Below are positions 19,800-30,253 of a stretch of DNA of 64,000 bases, piece by piece. The translations under genes were made by a program, and so were the position numbers. The stretch spans positions 248,001 through 312,000 of the forward strand of contig CALSRZ010000001.1 in NCBI GenBank assembly GCA_943788895.1, given 5' to 3'. Within the stretch, counting starts at the first letter, position 1, and every line of letters begins with the position of its first letter. The DNA is from an uncultured Pseudomonadales bacterium (GTDB lineage Bacteria > Pseudomonadota > Gammaproteobacteria > Pseudomonadales > Porticoccaceae). The notes under the pieces are model-generated. The model made no database searches. It had not been told where the DNA came from and was given only the letters and a program-made list of their open reading frames with translations.

Positions 19800-20636
19800 C
19801 TAACCTTGATTCTTTATACGGCGGTATTCATCCCAGAGTTTTTCCCTGAGTATCGGATCTCGCTCTTTGCTGGCTGCGTCACGAATTTGCCGCAAGACAA
19901 TATCGTCGCCCTGACCATCGTCTATATCATCGGGAATTGGGATAATTTCGTTGCCGGCCTGTTCTTGGCCGGAGCTGCTGTTAGAAGCCTGTCCGCTTGG
20001 CGCTTCGGCACCACTGCCGTCTGCCCCGGGAGGTGCGCCCTCAGCGGCGCGCTGTTCTATTGAGGCGTTGCCCTCAGCACCGCCGTCACCGCCAGCTTCT
20101 TCAAATAATGGTTCGTCGCTGTCGATACCACCGCCGGTTCCGCTGGGGCTGAGTATATCGATGCTGCTATCGCCATTGCGGTTGCCTTCAGATAAAACAG
20201 TCTCGTCAAAATCTTCCAGGGATTCGTCGAGGGCTTCATCGAGTCCTTCTATTGAATCTCCGCTGCCGCCACTCTCTTCTACATTATCGCCTTGAGGGCT
20301 GCCTTGATTGCCTTCACTGCCAGCATCACCGCCACTGGGTGATGCTGTGCTGCCCGGATCTCCTCCCGGACTGGGCGCTCCCCCTCCTGGACTTGGTACT
20401 CCCCCTCCTGGATTTGGCACTCCCCCTCCTGGATTTGGCACTCCCCCTCCTGGATTTGGCACTCCCCCTCCTGTGCTTGGTACACCTCCACCTGAGCTTG
20501 AGCCATTGTTGGTTGGCGATGGCATTGAACAGGCGCCGAGGCTTAAAATCGCAGCGATAAGCAAGCTGGCAGCCACTGGCTTGGTAGAGCCAGTTATCTG
20601 CTGTTTACTGATTTTTTTATAAGTGATTATTTTCAT
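19800..20636 (-). CDS. Lipoprotein with Pro/Gly-rich tandem repeats
   Basis: Lipobox LSLGACS; (GGGVPNP)n repeat. Confidence 0.65.
   Translation of the reverse strand: MKIITYKKISKQQITGSTKPVAASLLIAAILSLGACSMPSPTNNGSSSGGGVPSTGGGVPNPGGGVPNPGGGVPNPGGGVPSPGGGAPSPGGDPGSTASPSGGDAGSEGNQGSPQGDNVEESGGSGDSIEGLDEALDESLEDFDETVLSEGNRNGDSSIDILSPSGTGGGIDSDEPLFEEAGGDGGAEGNASIEQRAAEGAPPGADGSGAEAPSGQASNSSSGQEQAGNEIIPIPDDIDDGQGDDIVLRQIRDAASKERDPILREKLWDEYRRIKNQG
20376..20493. repeat. In-frame 21-bp minisatellite (about 5-6 partly degenerate units)
   Basis: Repeated ACTCCCCCTCCTGGATTTGGC unit encoding GGGVPNP on the minus strand. Confidence 0.9.
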
Positions 20637-20644
20637 CGCTGTTT

Positions 20645-21895
20645 TTATGATTCCTGTGCCTGTTTGCTCGAGTAGGAAAAAACAATACTGCTCTCGGTTG
20701 TTTCCCCATCCACAAGCCTGGGCCTAAAGCGTTTGCTGCGAATATCTTTAAGAATTGCTCGAACCTCATTCTTGCTGATATTTTCTGGTGGGTTGAGTAT
20801 TTCCATTTTGCCTGGAACACCAGCTTTGGAAACCTCTAACGATACCTGCAGATCCGCTTTCGGCAATTTTTTGCCAGTTTCCACAGCGGTAAATTCTATG
20901 ATGCTTGGTTGGCCAAACAGGGTCTCGGTCAGTTGCTGTGACTCTGCATTTGCCTGCAGTGATTCGTAGGCGAGTTTGTAAGCTTTGCTGGCAGACATAC
21001 GCTGACCAAATACCAGATACCAGTCGCCGAGCTCTGCAATAGCCTGGGCTTTCTGCGAGTCGCTGATATTGTCTTGCTCTTCCAGTGATTCAACGACTTT
21101 TTGCAGAGCCGCTTTGCCGCGACGATAGTGCTGTTGCGAGGTGCTGTTGGGACTCTTTGCGGTTGAGGATCCGGAGTTGATGGTCAGGCCGGATTCCGAG
21201 GGCTCGCCATGCTGTTTAATATGGTTGGCGATAAAATAGTGCAGATGGCTGATTTTGCGGTATCTCTGAGCTACATCCGGGTCGTCTAGCGGTACGCTTT
21301 TTTTAAGGATACTGGTCATACGGTTGCTGAGGCGCTCAGAGATAACTAGATTCTGGTAGCCGCCATTCTGGCTTCTGTCGTTGTAGGTATCCATATACCA
21401 GTCGAGAAGTTCATCGAGTACTGGCAGCATTCGCGGATCATTTTCTCCGTAGGCATGGGAGTTAATTTCATAGAGATTTTCCAAGGCATTCTGGGATTCA
21501 TCCCAGTTGCCAAGAAAGCTTTCGGCCTCGGCAATGGAGAGCAGGTAGGGAGTCTGGGAGAGGCTGTTAAGGCCGTAGTTAACGCGCTCAATCTGCATTC
21601 CGCGCTGATAGGCCTGTCGCGCTCGCTCGTATTCACGCTTTGAGAAGTGAGATTGCCCGAGGCCAAAGTAGAGGTCAGAAAGTTCTGCAGAATAGGCGCT
21701 GCGCTCGGCCTCTGCGGTTTCAATAGCATCCAGATAATCGCTAATGGGGTCACTTTCTGTGACCTCTGTGGTGATTGTTTGTGCGACTGTCCCAGAGCTT
21801 AAGGCTAGAGATATAAGCATACACATGAGCATATACATAAACATCTCGATGCTCTTTGCTGGGCTATAGTTGATCGCTCTGCTACTGGGTTTCAT
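20645..21895 (-). CDS. TPR protein with TonB-like C-terminal domain
   Basis: Signal peptide; TPR-like repeats; C-terminus DLQVSLEVSKAGVPGKMEIL...AILKDIRSKRFRPRLVDGE resembles a TonB C-terminal domain. Confidence 0.65.
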   Translation of the reverse strand: MKPSSRAINYSPAKSIEMFMYMLMCMLISLALSSGTVAQTITTEVTESDPISDYLDAIETAEAERSAYSAELSDLYFGLGQSHFSKREYERARQAYQRGMQIERVNYGLNSLSQTPYLLSIAEAESFLGNWDESQNALENLYEINSHAYGENDPRMLPVLDELLDWYMDTYNDRSQNGGYQNLVISERLSNRMTSILKKSVPLDDPDVAQRYRKISHLHYFIANHIKQHGEPSESGLTINSGSSTAKSPNSTSQQHYRRGKAALQKVVESLEEQDNISDSQKAQAIAELGDWYLVFGQRMSASKAYKLAYESLQANAESQQLTETLFGQPSIIEFTAVETGKKLPKADLQVSLEVSKAGVPGKMEILNPPENISKNEVRAILKDIRSKRFRPRLVDGETTESSIVFSYSSKQAQES

Positions 21896-22182
21896 ATTGC
21901 ATTCCCAAATTAACTTTAAAAATTAGAGTGGGCATATCTCTGCCGGTTCCATTACTGGTAATTTTCAAAGCGGATTTCTTGGCTTTTGTATACTGCCTAC
22001 AAAAACTGTTTTTAAAAACAGTGTGCGGAATTTATTTTTATTTTAGCTGCCGATGTTCTTTTATTCTTAGGCGTATATCTATAGTTTATACCCTGATGAA
22101 TAAGATTCCATCCTATCGGTAAGTTTTTTCAGGTTGTTAAAATAGAGGCTATTTAAGAGTGCAGTTGAGTAGAGGATAGAAG

Positions 22183-23376
22183 GTGAATAAACCACTAAAA
22201 GGTTTGAGAGTAATTGAATTGGGACAGCTTTTGGCGGGCCCTTTCGCCGGCTGTATGCTGGGCTATTTTGGCGCCGAGGTTATCAAGGTCGAGCCGCCGG
22301 GAGGCGATCCGATTCGCAACTGGCGCGAGGTTAAAGATGGCACCTCACTGTGGTGGCGTAGTTTAGGACGCAATAAAAAATGTATCTCTCTCGACCTTAA
22401 AACCCCTGAGGGACGCGATCTGGTTAAACAGTTGCTGAAGACCGCCGATATAGTAGTGGAGAATTTTCGCCCCGGTGTCCTTGAAGGCTGGGGTTTGGAT
22501 CCAGAGTCACTGCGGGCGGATAACCCCGATCTTATCTATGCGCGTATCTCTGGCTACGGCCAGACTGGCCCCTATGCAGAGAAAGCTGGCTTTGCTTCGG
22601 CCTGCGAGGCGATTAGCGGCTTTCGTTACGTCAATGGCTATCCGGGGCAGGCTCCGGTACGACCCAATTTAAGTCTAGGCGATACTATTTCCGGCCTGCA
22701 TGCGGTGCTGGGTATTTTGATGGCGCTGCGTTCCCGGGATCGCGGAGATGGCGGTCAGGTAATTGATGTGGCGCTCTATGAGTCGATGTTTAACCTGCTT
22801 GAGGCAGTGGTGCCGGAGTACGATGGCGCCGATCAGATCCGCGAACCCTCTGGAACCACGGTGACCGGAATTGTGCCGACCAATACCTATAGATGTGCGG
22901 ATGATAAATACCTGGTGATTGGCGGCAATGGCGATTCGATATTTGCCCGGCTGATGACTGCGGTTGGTCGTGGCGATATGGCCACAGATAGTAAGTATGC
23001 GAGCAATGCCCAGCGGGTTGTCCATGAGGCCGAGATTGATCAGTTGCTGAGTAATTGGTGTGCGAATCAGTCATTGGCGGCGGCAATGGAGATTCTCGAG
23101 GCGCATCGCGTACCCTGCGGTCCAGTCTATTCAGTTGCCGATATGATGGCTGATAAGCATTTTCAGCAGCGCGGTCTATTTGAGCAGGTGGAGATCAATG
23201 GTCAGCCTTTAAAGATTCCGGCAATTATGCCAAAGCTGGCCGATACGCCCGGTGCTACCGATTGGCCGGGACCGGAGATTGCCAGCCATACAGATGAGAT
23301 TCTTCAGGGACTTGGTCTCGATGCTGATCAAATAGCCGAGCTCAAGAGTGCAGGGGTTGTTACCGATAGCGATTGA
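22183..23376 (+). CDS. CaiB/BaiF family (class III) CoA-transferase
   Basis: GLRVIELGQLLAGPFAGCMLGYFGAEVIKVEPPGGDPIR; KTADIVVENFRPGVLEGWGLD. Confidence 0.93.
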   Translation: MNKPLKGLRVIELGQLLAGPFAGCMLGYFGAEVIKVEPPGGDPIRNWREVKDGTSLWWRSLGRNKKCISLDLKTPEGRDLVKQLLKTADIVVENFRPGVLEGWGLDPESLRADNPDLIYARISGYGQTGPYAEKAGFASACEAISGFRYVNGYPGQAPVRPNLSLGDTISGLHAVLGILMALRSRDRGDGGQVIDVALYESMFNLLEAVVPEYDGADQIREPSGTTVTGIVPTNTYRCADDKYLVIGGNGDSIFARLMTAVGRGDMATDSKYASNAQRVVHEAEIDQLLSNWCANQSLAAAMEILEAHRVPCGPVYSVADMMADKHFQQRGLFEQVEINGQPLKIPAIMPKLADTPGATDWPGPEIASHTDEILQGLGLDADQIAELKSAGVVTDSD

Positions 23377-23382
23377 TAGGGG

Positions 23383-24729
23383 TTATGGCGTTGCCGGCAT
23401 CAATTCCATCAGCGCCAGCACCGTTGCCTGAACACCTCTGGTTACCGCGGGTTGCGGCTCAATTTTAAATAGCGGGCTGTGGTGTGAGGGGATAGGTGGG
23501 CCACCACTGGAAGCGGCCTGGTAGTCGGCAATACTGGTGCCGCCAACCGCAAAGTAAACACTGGGAATTGCCGGATCTGTGGTGAAGTAGGGGAAGTCTT
23601 CGGCTCCCATTCCCTGAGAACTCAGTGAAACCACCTGATCCTTACCGAGGGCATTCTGCCAGACGGCTTTTAATCGCTTGACCAGCGGGCTGTTGTTAAC
23701 CGTGGGCGGTGTTGAAGATTTTGAGTAGATTACCTCGGGCAATTTGTCTTCCGGCAGTCCAGCCGCACGACCCATATTTTCGGCAATGCGTTTTATGCCT
23801 TTAAGTAATGTCTCACGAGTTTCCAGATTGGTGTTGCGCACCGTCAACTGCAGATGAGCGCGATCGGGAATAATATTGTGCTTGCTGCCGCCGTGAAAGG
23901 AACCGACGGTAATCACGCCCGGCTCTCTGGGCGGTAGTTCTCTGGATACCAGGGTTTGCAGGGCGACAACAATTTGGCTGCCGAGCAGAATCGGATCTTT
24001 ACCGGCATGGGGCGACGCACCGTGGGCGCCAATGCCGTGGATAATAATATCCACACTATCCGACCCAGCAAAGGGGGAGCCTTCCTGAACATTGATCAGG
24101 CCGGCGGGCAAACCGGCGGCAACATGAAAGGCCAGGGCATAGTCGGGCTGCCCAAAACGCTGCCAGAGATTGTCATCCATCATCGCCTTGGCGCCGCGGA
24201 TACGCTCTTCCGCTGGCTGGCCGATGAGCATTAGTGTCCCGGACCATTGGTCCATACGTGCCGACATCTGGCGCGCGGTGCCAATCAGGCTGGTGATATG
24301 CACATCGTGACCGCAGGCGTGCATCACTGGAACCTGTTTGCCGGTGATCGGGTCGCTCTGGGTTGCCTTGGAGGCGTACGCCAAACCGGATTTCTCTTCG
24401 ATCGGCAGGGCATCCATATCGCCGCGCATCATTACCAGCGGGCCATCGCCATTTTTCAGGATCGCGACTAGACCGGTGCCGCCAACTTTTTCGGTTACCT
24501 CAAAGCCACTGCTGCGCAATTCGTTGGCAAGTTTTTTTGCGGTTTTAAATTCAATAAAACTGAGTTCGGGGTTGCGATGAAAATGGGTAAATAGTGCGCC
24601 GAGACGCTTGTCGTAATCCTGCTGTATAGAGGTGGCTAGATCGTTTTCATTGAGATCGGCATGGGATAGGAAACTGCCCAGAGTGAAAGATAGTGCCAGA
24701 ACTAGTTGTGATACCTGCTTTATTTTCAT
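23383..24729 (-). CDS. M20 family amidohydrolase/peptidase, secreted
   Basis: Signal peptide; MHACGHDVH; GAEDFPYF. Confidence 0.9.
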   Translation of the reverse strand: MKIKQVSQLVLALSFTLGSFLSHADLNENDLATSIQQDYDKRLGALFTHFHRNPELSFIEFKTAKKLANELRSSGFEVTEKVGGTGLVAILKNGDGPLVMMRGDMDALPIEEKSGLAYASKATQSDPITGKQVPVMHACGHDVHITSLIGTARQMSARMDQWSGTLMLIGQPAEERIRGAKAMMDDNLWQRFGQPDYALAFHVAAGLPAGLINVQEGSPFAGSDSVDIIIHGIGAHGASPHAGKDPILLGSQIVVALQTLVSRELPPREPGVITVGSFHGGSKHNIIPDRAHLQLTVRNTNLETRETLLKGIKRIAENMGRAAGLPEDKLPEVIYSKSSTPPTVNNSPLVKRLKAVWQNALGKDQVVSLSSQGMGAEDFPYFTTDPAIPSVYFAVGGTSIADYQAASSGGPPIPSHHSPLFKIEPQPAVTRGVQATVLALMELMPATP

Positions 24730-24754
24730 AACAATTCCTAGAGCCTTTGCTTAA

Positions 24755-25696
24755 TTATCTGGGCTTAATGTAATCAGTAGTGTAGATCAGTTCTTCCAGC
24801 ACATTGCCGACCTGCTGCAAACTTTTCGCACTGCAGCGCTCAATACTGTCATCGCTGGTATGCCAGGATTGTGGAAAGGGGGAGTGGATTAGGTTGACCA
24901 CTTTTAGACCTGCCTTTAGAAAGGGTAGATGGTCATCATGGATATAGCTGCCAGCGCGATCGACAAATGCTTCGGCTTGCTGTCGAGCGGCAATGCGCCA
25001 GATTTTATCCTGCAGCTGCGCTGCGCCATCCCGAGAATAGCGCTCTCGAGGAATAACCAGATCGCGGTCACAGACCATATCCACTATCACCCCGGATTCG
25101 GGACGATAGAAACGATTTTTGGCGACAAATTCACTGGCGCCAATGGAGAAGGGCAGGTTGTCGATATCGCCCATATCTTCAAGATCAAAAAATACCAGAT
25201 CGACGATTAGCGGTGCGCGTTTAGTGCTGAGTAATCGGGCAAATTCCAGCAGCACCGCAACACCTGAACCGCCATCATTGGCGCCGATCACCGGCTGGGC
25301 TTTGAGTTCTATATTGCTGTCTCTGTCGGAGATCGGCCGCGTGTCCCAGTGGGCGCCGAGCATAATTCTGTTGCGGGAGGAGGCACTTTTATCGGTTGGG
25401 TAAAAGCTTGCCCAGATATTATTTCCCTTGAGACCGTGGCGCTGAAATGGCTGCACTACTAGTTTGTCTGCCTCTGGCAATAGCTGCTCGCGAATATAGT
25501 CGAGGGTCTGCTGTTTGGCTGGGTGGTCGATAATTCGCGGGCCGAAATCTACCTGTTTGGCAATATGCTGCAGGGCGAGTTCGCCGCTAAAAACAGGCAT
25601 TTGCATGGCTTCTTTAGCGTTGCTGGCAAAACTCAGGCAGCAGAGGGTTGCTGTTATCCATTGCGCCGCTTTTGTTATACGCCCAGCTGTTTTCAT
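24755..25696 (-). CDS. M28 family Zn-dependent aminopeptidase
   Basis: GAHWDTRPISD, GANDGGSGVAVLLE, LVFFDLEDMG. Confidence 0.88.
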   Translation of the reverse strand: MKTAGRITKAAQWITATLCCLSFASNAKEAMQMPVFSGELALQHIAKQVDFGPRIIDHPAKQQTLDYIREQLLPEADKLVVQPFQRHGLKGNNIWASFYPTDKSASSRNRIMLGAHWDTRPISDRDSNIELKAQPVIGANDGGSGVAVLLEFARLLSTKRAPLIVDLVFFDLEDMGDIDNLPFSIGASEFVAKNRFYRPESGVIVDMVCDRDLVIPRERYSRDGAAQLQDKIWRIAARQQAEAFVDRAGSYIHDDHLPFLKAGLKVVNLIHSPFPQSWHTSDDSIERCSAKSLQQVGNVLEELIYTTDYIKPR

Positions 25697-25697
25697 G

Positions 25698-27155
25698 TTA
25701 GCTGGCCGCGACTGCTGCTTCTGTCTCTACTGGGAGTTTTATCTGATAGAAGCCATAGATAATGGCAATAATCGGACAGCAGATATTAAAGATCGCGTAG
25801 GGCGCATAGAGGAAGGTGCTAACACCGAGAGTGGCGGACATATAGGCACCACAGGTATTCCAGGGGACCAGGGCCGAGGTCAGTGTGCCGGAGTCTTCCA
25901 GAGTTCGCGACAGATTGATCAGTTTAAGGTTTCTTTTGCGGTAGGCATTGGCAAACATCTGCCCAGGAATAACAACCGACAGATACTGGTCGGCGGCGAG
26001 AATATTGGTACCAATACAGGAGGCGACGGTGGTGGTTATCAGGCCGCCGGCAGATTTAACTTTACTTAGTGCAGCCTCTACCAAGCGTTCCAATAGGCCA
26101 GTGCGCGCCATTGCACCGCCGAAGGCCATAGCATTTATAATCAGGCCGACAGTCGTCAGCATACTGCTCATTCCACCTTTCGAGAGCAGTGCATCCAGTG
26201 ATTGGTTGCCGCTATCAGAGCTATAGCCGAGGAACATCGCACTGAGCAGACCTTTAAAGCTTGCCGCAATACCGTTAAGGCTGCTATCTCCTGCCAGTTC
26301 GATAACCGCAGTGGACTGAAAGGCAACGGCAAATACACAGCCAACCAGTGCGCCGACTATTAATGTCGACAGAGCTGGTTGTTTCTTGACTGCCATAACC
26401 AGCAGTAGTACCAGTGGCACCAGCATCAGCGGGTTGATGACAAAGGCGTCTTGCATAGCCGTTTGCAACAGTTCTATATCTTCTACCTGAACAGAGGATC
26501 CACTGCCTAAGCCGAGAATAAAAAATACGGTCAGGGCGATAATAAAGCTCGGCGTAGTGGTCCACAGCATATGTTCAATATGGGCAAATAGATCACTGTT
26601 GGAAACTGCTGCTGCGAGGTTTGTGGTATCCGAGAGCGGTGATAATTTATCGCCAAAATAGGCGCCGGATATTATCGCGCCGGCGCTGATTGGCAGGGAT
26701 AAGTTTAGTGCTGCGGCTATACCCATAAAGCCGATACCCAGGGTGCCGGCGACGGTCCATGAGCTGCCAATGCTAAAGCCTACCAGGGCACAGACCAGGC
26801 AGGAGGTGGCATAGAAGTAGTTCGGGGAGATTAATTCGACACCGTAGTAGATCATGCTGGGCACGGTGCCGGCGAGTATCCAGCTGCCTATTAGAGCGCC
26901 AACCATCAGCAGGATAAGGATGGCGTGAAGGGACATGGTAATGGTGTCGATCATGCCCTGTTCGATAACTTTCCAGGTCAGGCCGTTTTTAATCCCGATA
27001 AGCGCCGCTACTGCTGCGGAGATAATCAGGGCAACCAGGTTCGGGCCAAAGGAGTCGAGGCCAAACACATAGACCGTTCCTGCGAGCATTGAGATCAACA
27101 GTACAACAGGAATAAGTGCGTCGATAAGACTGGGTTTTACTACTGCTCTGGTCAT
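25698..27155 (-). CDS. nhaC: NhaC-family Na+/H+ antiporter
   Basis: Polytopic membrane protein; GAYFGDKLSPLSDTTNLAAAV signature. Confidence 0.88.
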   Translation of the reverse strand: MTRAVVKPSLIDALIPVVLLISMLAGTVYVFGLDSFGPNLVALIISAAVAALIGIKNGLTWKVIEQGMIDTITMSLHAILILLMVGALIGSWILAGTVPSMIYYGVELISPNYFYATSCLVCALVGFSIGSSWTVAGTLGIGFMGIAAALNLSLPISAGAIISGAYFGDKLSPLSDTTNLAAAVSNSDLFAHIEHMLWTTTPSFIIALTVFFILGLGSGSSVQVEDIELLQTAMQDAFVINPLMLVPLVLLLVMAVKKQPALSTLIVGALVGCVFAVAFQSTAVIELAGDSSLNGIAASFKGLLSAMFLGYSSDSGNQSLDALLSKGGMSSMLTTVGLIINAMAFGGAMARTGLLERLVEAALSKVKSAGGLITTTVASCIGTNILAADQYLSVVIPGQMFANAYRKRNLKLINLSRTLEDSGTLTSALVPWNTCGAYMSATLGVSTFLYAPYAIFNICCPIIAIIYGFYQIKLPVETEAAVAAS

Positions 27156-27240
27156 GGGCGGCTCTGTTTTTATTATGTTTGTAATTAACCTGTTGCCCGA
27201 GTGTAACTTACTATTGTGCTGGTGATCTATGGCGGGAGTT

Positions 27241-27777
27241 TTAGAGCTTGCGCTTAAGCAGAACTATATCGATGGCATTTTCCGCTAGCTTGGCGCGGGC
27301 ATAGGCCATGCTCGATGAGTCGGTGTAGGGGCCGACCAGCACGCGGTGCCATTTCTCACCATTGCCGAGGTTGACGGTTTCGACGCTGGCGCTGAGGTTT
27401 AGCAGCAGTAACTTAACCCGCAGTGCTTCCGCATCATTGGCATTTTTAAAGGAGCCGGCCTGCAACAGGTAGGAGAAGTCCTCTTCCGGTTGAATATCCT
27501 GGTTATCCGTTGACTCATTGCTGGGAACAATAATCTCGGTGTTTTTAAGCAGGGTGTAAAAATCGAACTTGAGTTCAGAGGCTTCCTCTTTGACGGTTTC
27601 AGTCACATCCTTAACTGCAGTGGTGGCTGTTGGGGCCGTCTTTAATAATGCCGGTGCAAAATTCATTAACAGGGCACCAAAAACCATACCAAAAAGAAAG
27701 GTCGGCAATGACGAGCCCTGTTTGGCCGGCTGCTTTTTGGCTGGTCTATTAGACGATCTTTTGTAATCTTGCGGCAT
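27241..27777 (-). CDS. SPOR-domain protein (FtsN-like)
   Basis: Single TM, C-terminal SPOR domain (YLLQAGSFKNANDAEALRVKL...WHRVLVGPYTD). Confidence 0.82.
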   Translation of the reverse strand: MPQDYKRSSNRPAKKQPAKQGSSLPTFLFGMVFGALLMNFAPALLKTAPTATTAVKDVTETVKEEASELKFDFYTLLKNTEIIVPSNESTDNQDIQPEEDFSYLLQAGSFKNANDAEALRVKLLLLNLSASVETVNLGNGEKWHRVLVGPYTDSSSMAYARAKLAENAIDIVLLKRKL

Positions 27778-27860
27778 TTATTTAGCTCCGATTGCGAGCG
27801 GGGATTGTAGGGGATTATTTTCCACAGGCAAACCTTCTAGTAAAATGATTAAAAATTCCA

Positions 27861-30069
27861 CTATAGTTCCTGGGGGTCGACATCGATAGACCAGCGCACC
27901 TGTCGCGCTTCCGGCAATCGCTCAAGCTGAGGGCAGAGTGCCGATAGCAGCTGCTGCAAATCTCCGCGTCGCTGGCCACTGAGTTGCAATACAAAGCGAA
28001 AGCGTCCTGCGCGTTTTTCCATCAGCGCGGGAAGCGGGCCAATATAGCCAAGTTTGGGTGAGGGTGGCGCAATAGCTTCGGCCAATCCTCGTGCGGCCCT
28101 TAAAAACATTTCCGCCTGATTGGGGTTGTTTGACTCGGCGCGAATAATCGCCATCTGATTAAACGGCGGCAGCTGAGTCAGCTGGCGCTGGTCGAGGAGT
28201 AATTTGGCGTATTGGCTGTAACCCTGATTGATTAACAGCTGCAGCAGCGGGTGCTCCGGCTGGTGGGTCTGCAGCATGACTTTTCCGGCAGTCGATCCGC
28301 GTCCACTGCGTCCGGCAACCTGAACCAATAACTGACCCATACGCTCATGGCTGCGGAAGTCGGCACTAAACAGGCCGCTGTCAGCATCGAGAACTACCAC
28401 TAGGGTGATATTGGCAAAGTGATGTCCCTTGGCAAGCATCTGGGTGCCGACAAGAATGCAGGGTTCACCGCTATTGGCTGTATCAAAGACTTTTTGCATC
28501 GCGCCTTTATTGCGGGTGCTATCGCGATCCACTCTAAGCACGGGCGTATCTGGAAAGCTGTCTTGCAGCCAGGCTTCACTGCGCTCGGTTCCTTCACCGG
28601 CGGCAATTAGCTCTCTACTCTGGCAGCTCGGGCACTGGTGAACAGTGCGCTGCTGGTAGTTGCAGTGGTGGCAGATCAGGCGACCGCGTCCGCGGTGTAC
28701 GGTAAGGCGCGCATCGCAGCTGCGACATTCGGCCACCCAGCCACATTGATGGCAGAGCAGGGTCGGGGCAAAGCCGCGGCGATTGAGAAAAACCAGTACC
28801 TGCTGTTTTTGGCTGATGGCTTGCCTGATGGCGGCCAGAGTCGAACTGGCAATACCGCATTCAAGGGTCTCGGTCTTGAGGTCGACAATATTCCAGCTCG
28901 GCGGAGAGGCATTGCCTGCACGAGTCTCTAATACCAGATGTTGATAACGCTGCTTATTGCAGTTGTTTAGGGACTCCAGCGAGGGCGTTGCTGAGCCGAG
29001 AATAATCGGGATATTTTCCTGTTTGGCGCGAATAACCGCGAGGTCTCGCGCCGAGTAGCGAAAGCCTTCCTGCTGCTTGTAGGATTGGTCGTGCTCTTCA
29101 TCGAGAATAATTAACCCCGGGTCTTTTAATGGGGTAAAGATCGCCGAGCGGGTGCCGAGAATAATCTGCGCATCACCAGATTTAGCCCGTGCCCAGGCTT
29201 CGAGTCTGGCCTTATCGGTAAGCCCGGAATGGAGGGTGACCAGCGGCACATTAAAGCGGTCGCGAAAGCGTTTCTCAGTCTGCGGGGTAAGGCTGATCTC
29301 GGGAATTAAAACCAGTGCCTGACGACCATAGCGAAGAATCTTTTCAATGGATTGCAGGTAGATCTCGGTCTTGCCGCTGCCGGTAACGCCATCCAGCAAC
29401 CAGCTTTTAAAACCGTGAATCTCAATTGCGTCCATGGCTTTTTGTTGCGACTGATGGAGTTGCAGAGGCTGTTCTCTAAGCAGATTATCCAGCGCCACAG
29501 GTTGCGGCTTTTGCATGCACCAGCTCTATCAGGTCTTTTTCTCTGAGCTGTTTAAGGGCTGCACGGCTGTGAGTTTCAAGCAATTTCTGCTCGCTGATCA
29601 GCGGCTGTTGAAGCAGTTCATCCATCAGGGCTTTTTGCCGCGGCGAGCGTTTTAGGGAATCAGGCCCGAGACCTTTGCCGAGTGTTGTGGCGCGCCAGTT
29701 GGCGATCTGTATTTCGGGCAGCTCACTGCCGCTGCGCAGCAGTACTGGCAGGGTGCTAAACAGTGCATCGCCAATCGGATGCTGATAGTAGTTGGCGGCC
29801 CAGATAAACAGTTTAAACAGTGATTCTGGCAGCAGCGGTTGCTGATCGATTACAGCGCTAATCGGTTTGAGTTTTTCTACCGCGAAATCAGTGCTTTCCG
29901 GGCAGTCGATAACCAGCCCGACCACTTCGCGTTTGCCAAACGGAACGGCCACACGGCAGCCTCTCTGGGGCGGCGTTGCCAGCAGATTTTCCGGTATCAG
30001 ATAGTCAAAGGTGCGGCGCAGTGGCGAGGGCACTGCGACACGAATAATTGAAGGCTTTGAATCCGCCAT
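27861..30069 (-). CDS. priA: Primosomal protein N' helicase (frameshift near 29500)
   Basis: LLDGVTGSGKTEIYL, ILDEEHDQSYKQQEG, Zn-binding Cys cluster; N-terminal part in ORF 29485..30069. Confidence 0.93.
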
Positions 30070-30253
30070 AATAAAGTTGAGAATTCCTTTTGTAACTGGG
30101 TTTATTTCTGCTAGAATCCGCGCTCTTTAGAAATGGCCTGCCGTGCCATACATGAGTTGGACTGTTTACACTTGGTTATATCTGGTTGCATTACTAACCA
30201 GCCAAACAGTCTACCAGCTTATAGATAAGGTGGCGGCATGCAACTTGGAGTAT

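Noticed and set aside
20279-20622. ORFs overlapping the minisatellite on other frames (20279..20506 -, 20308..20622 +, 20252..20560 +)
   Set aside because: Low-complexity by-products of the 21-bp repeat; the 19800..20636 frame has a lipobox and operon context.
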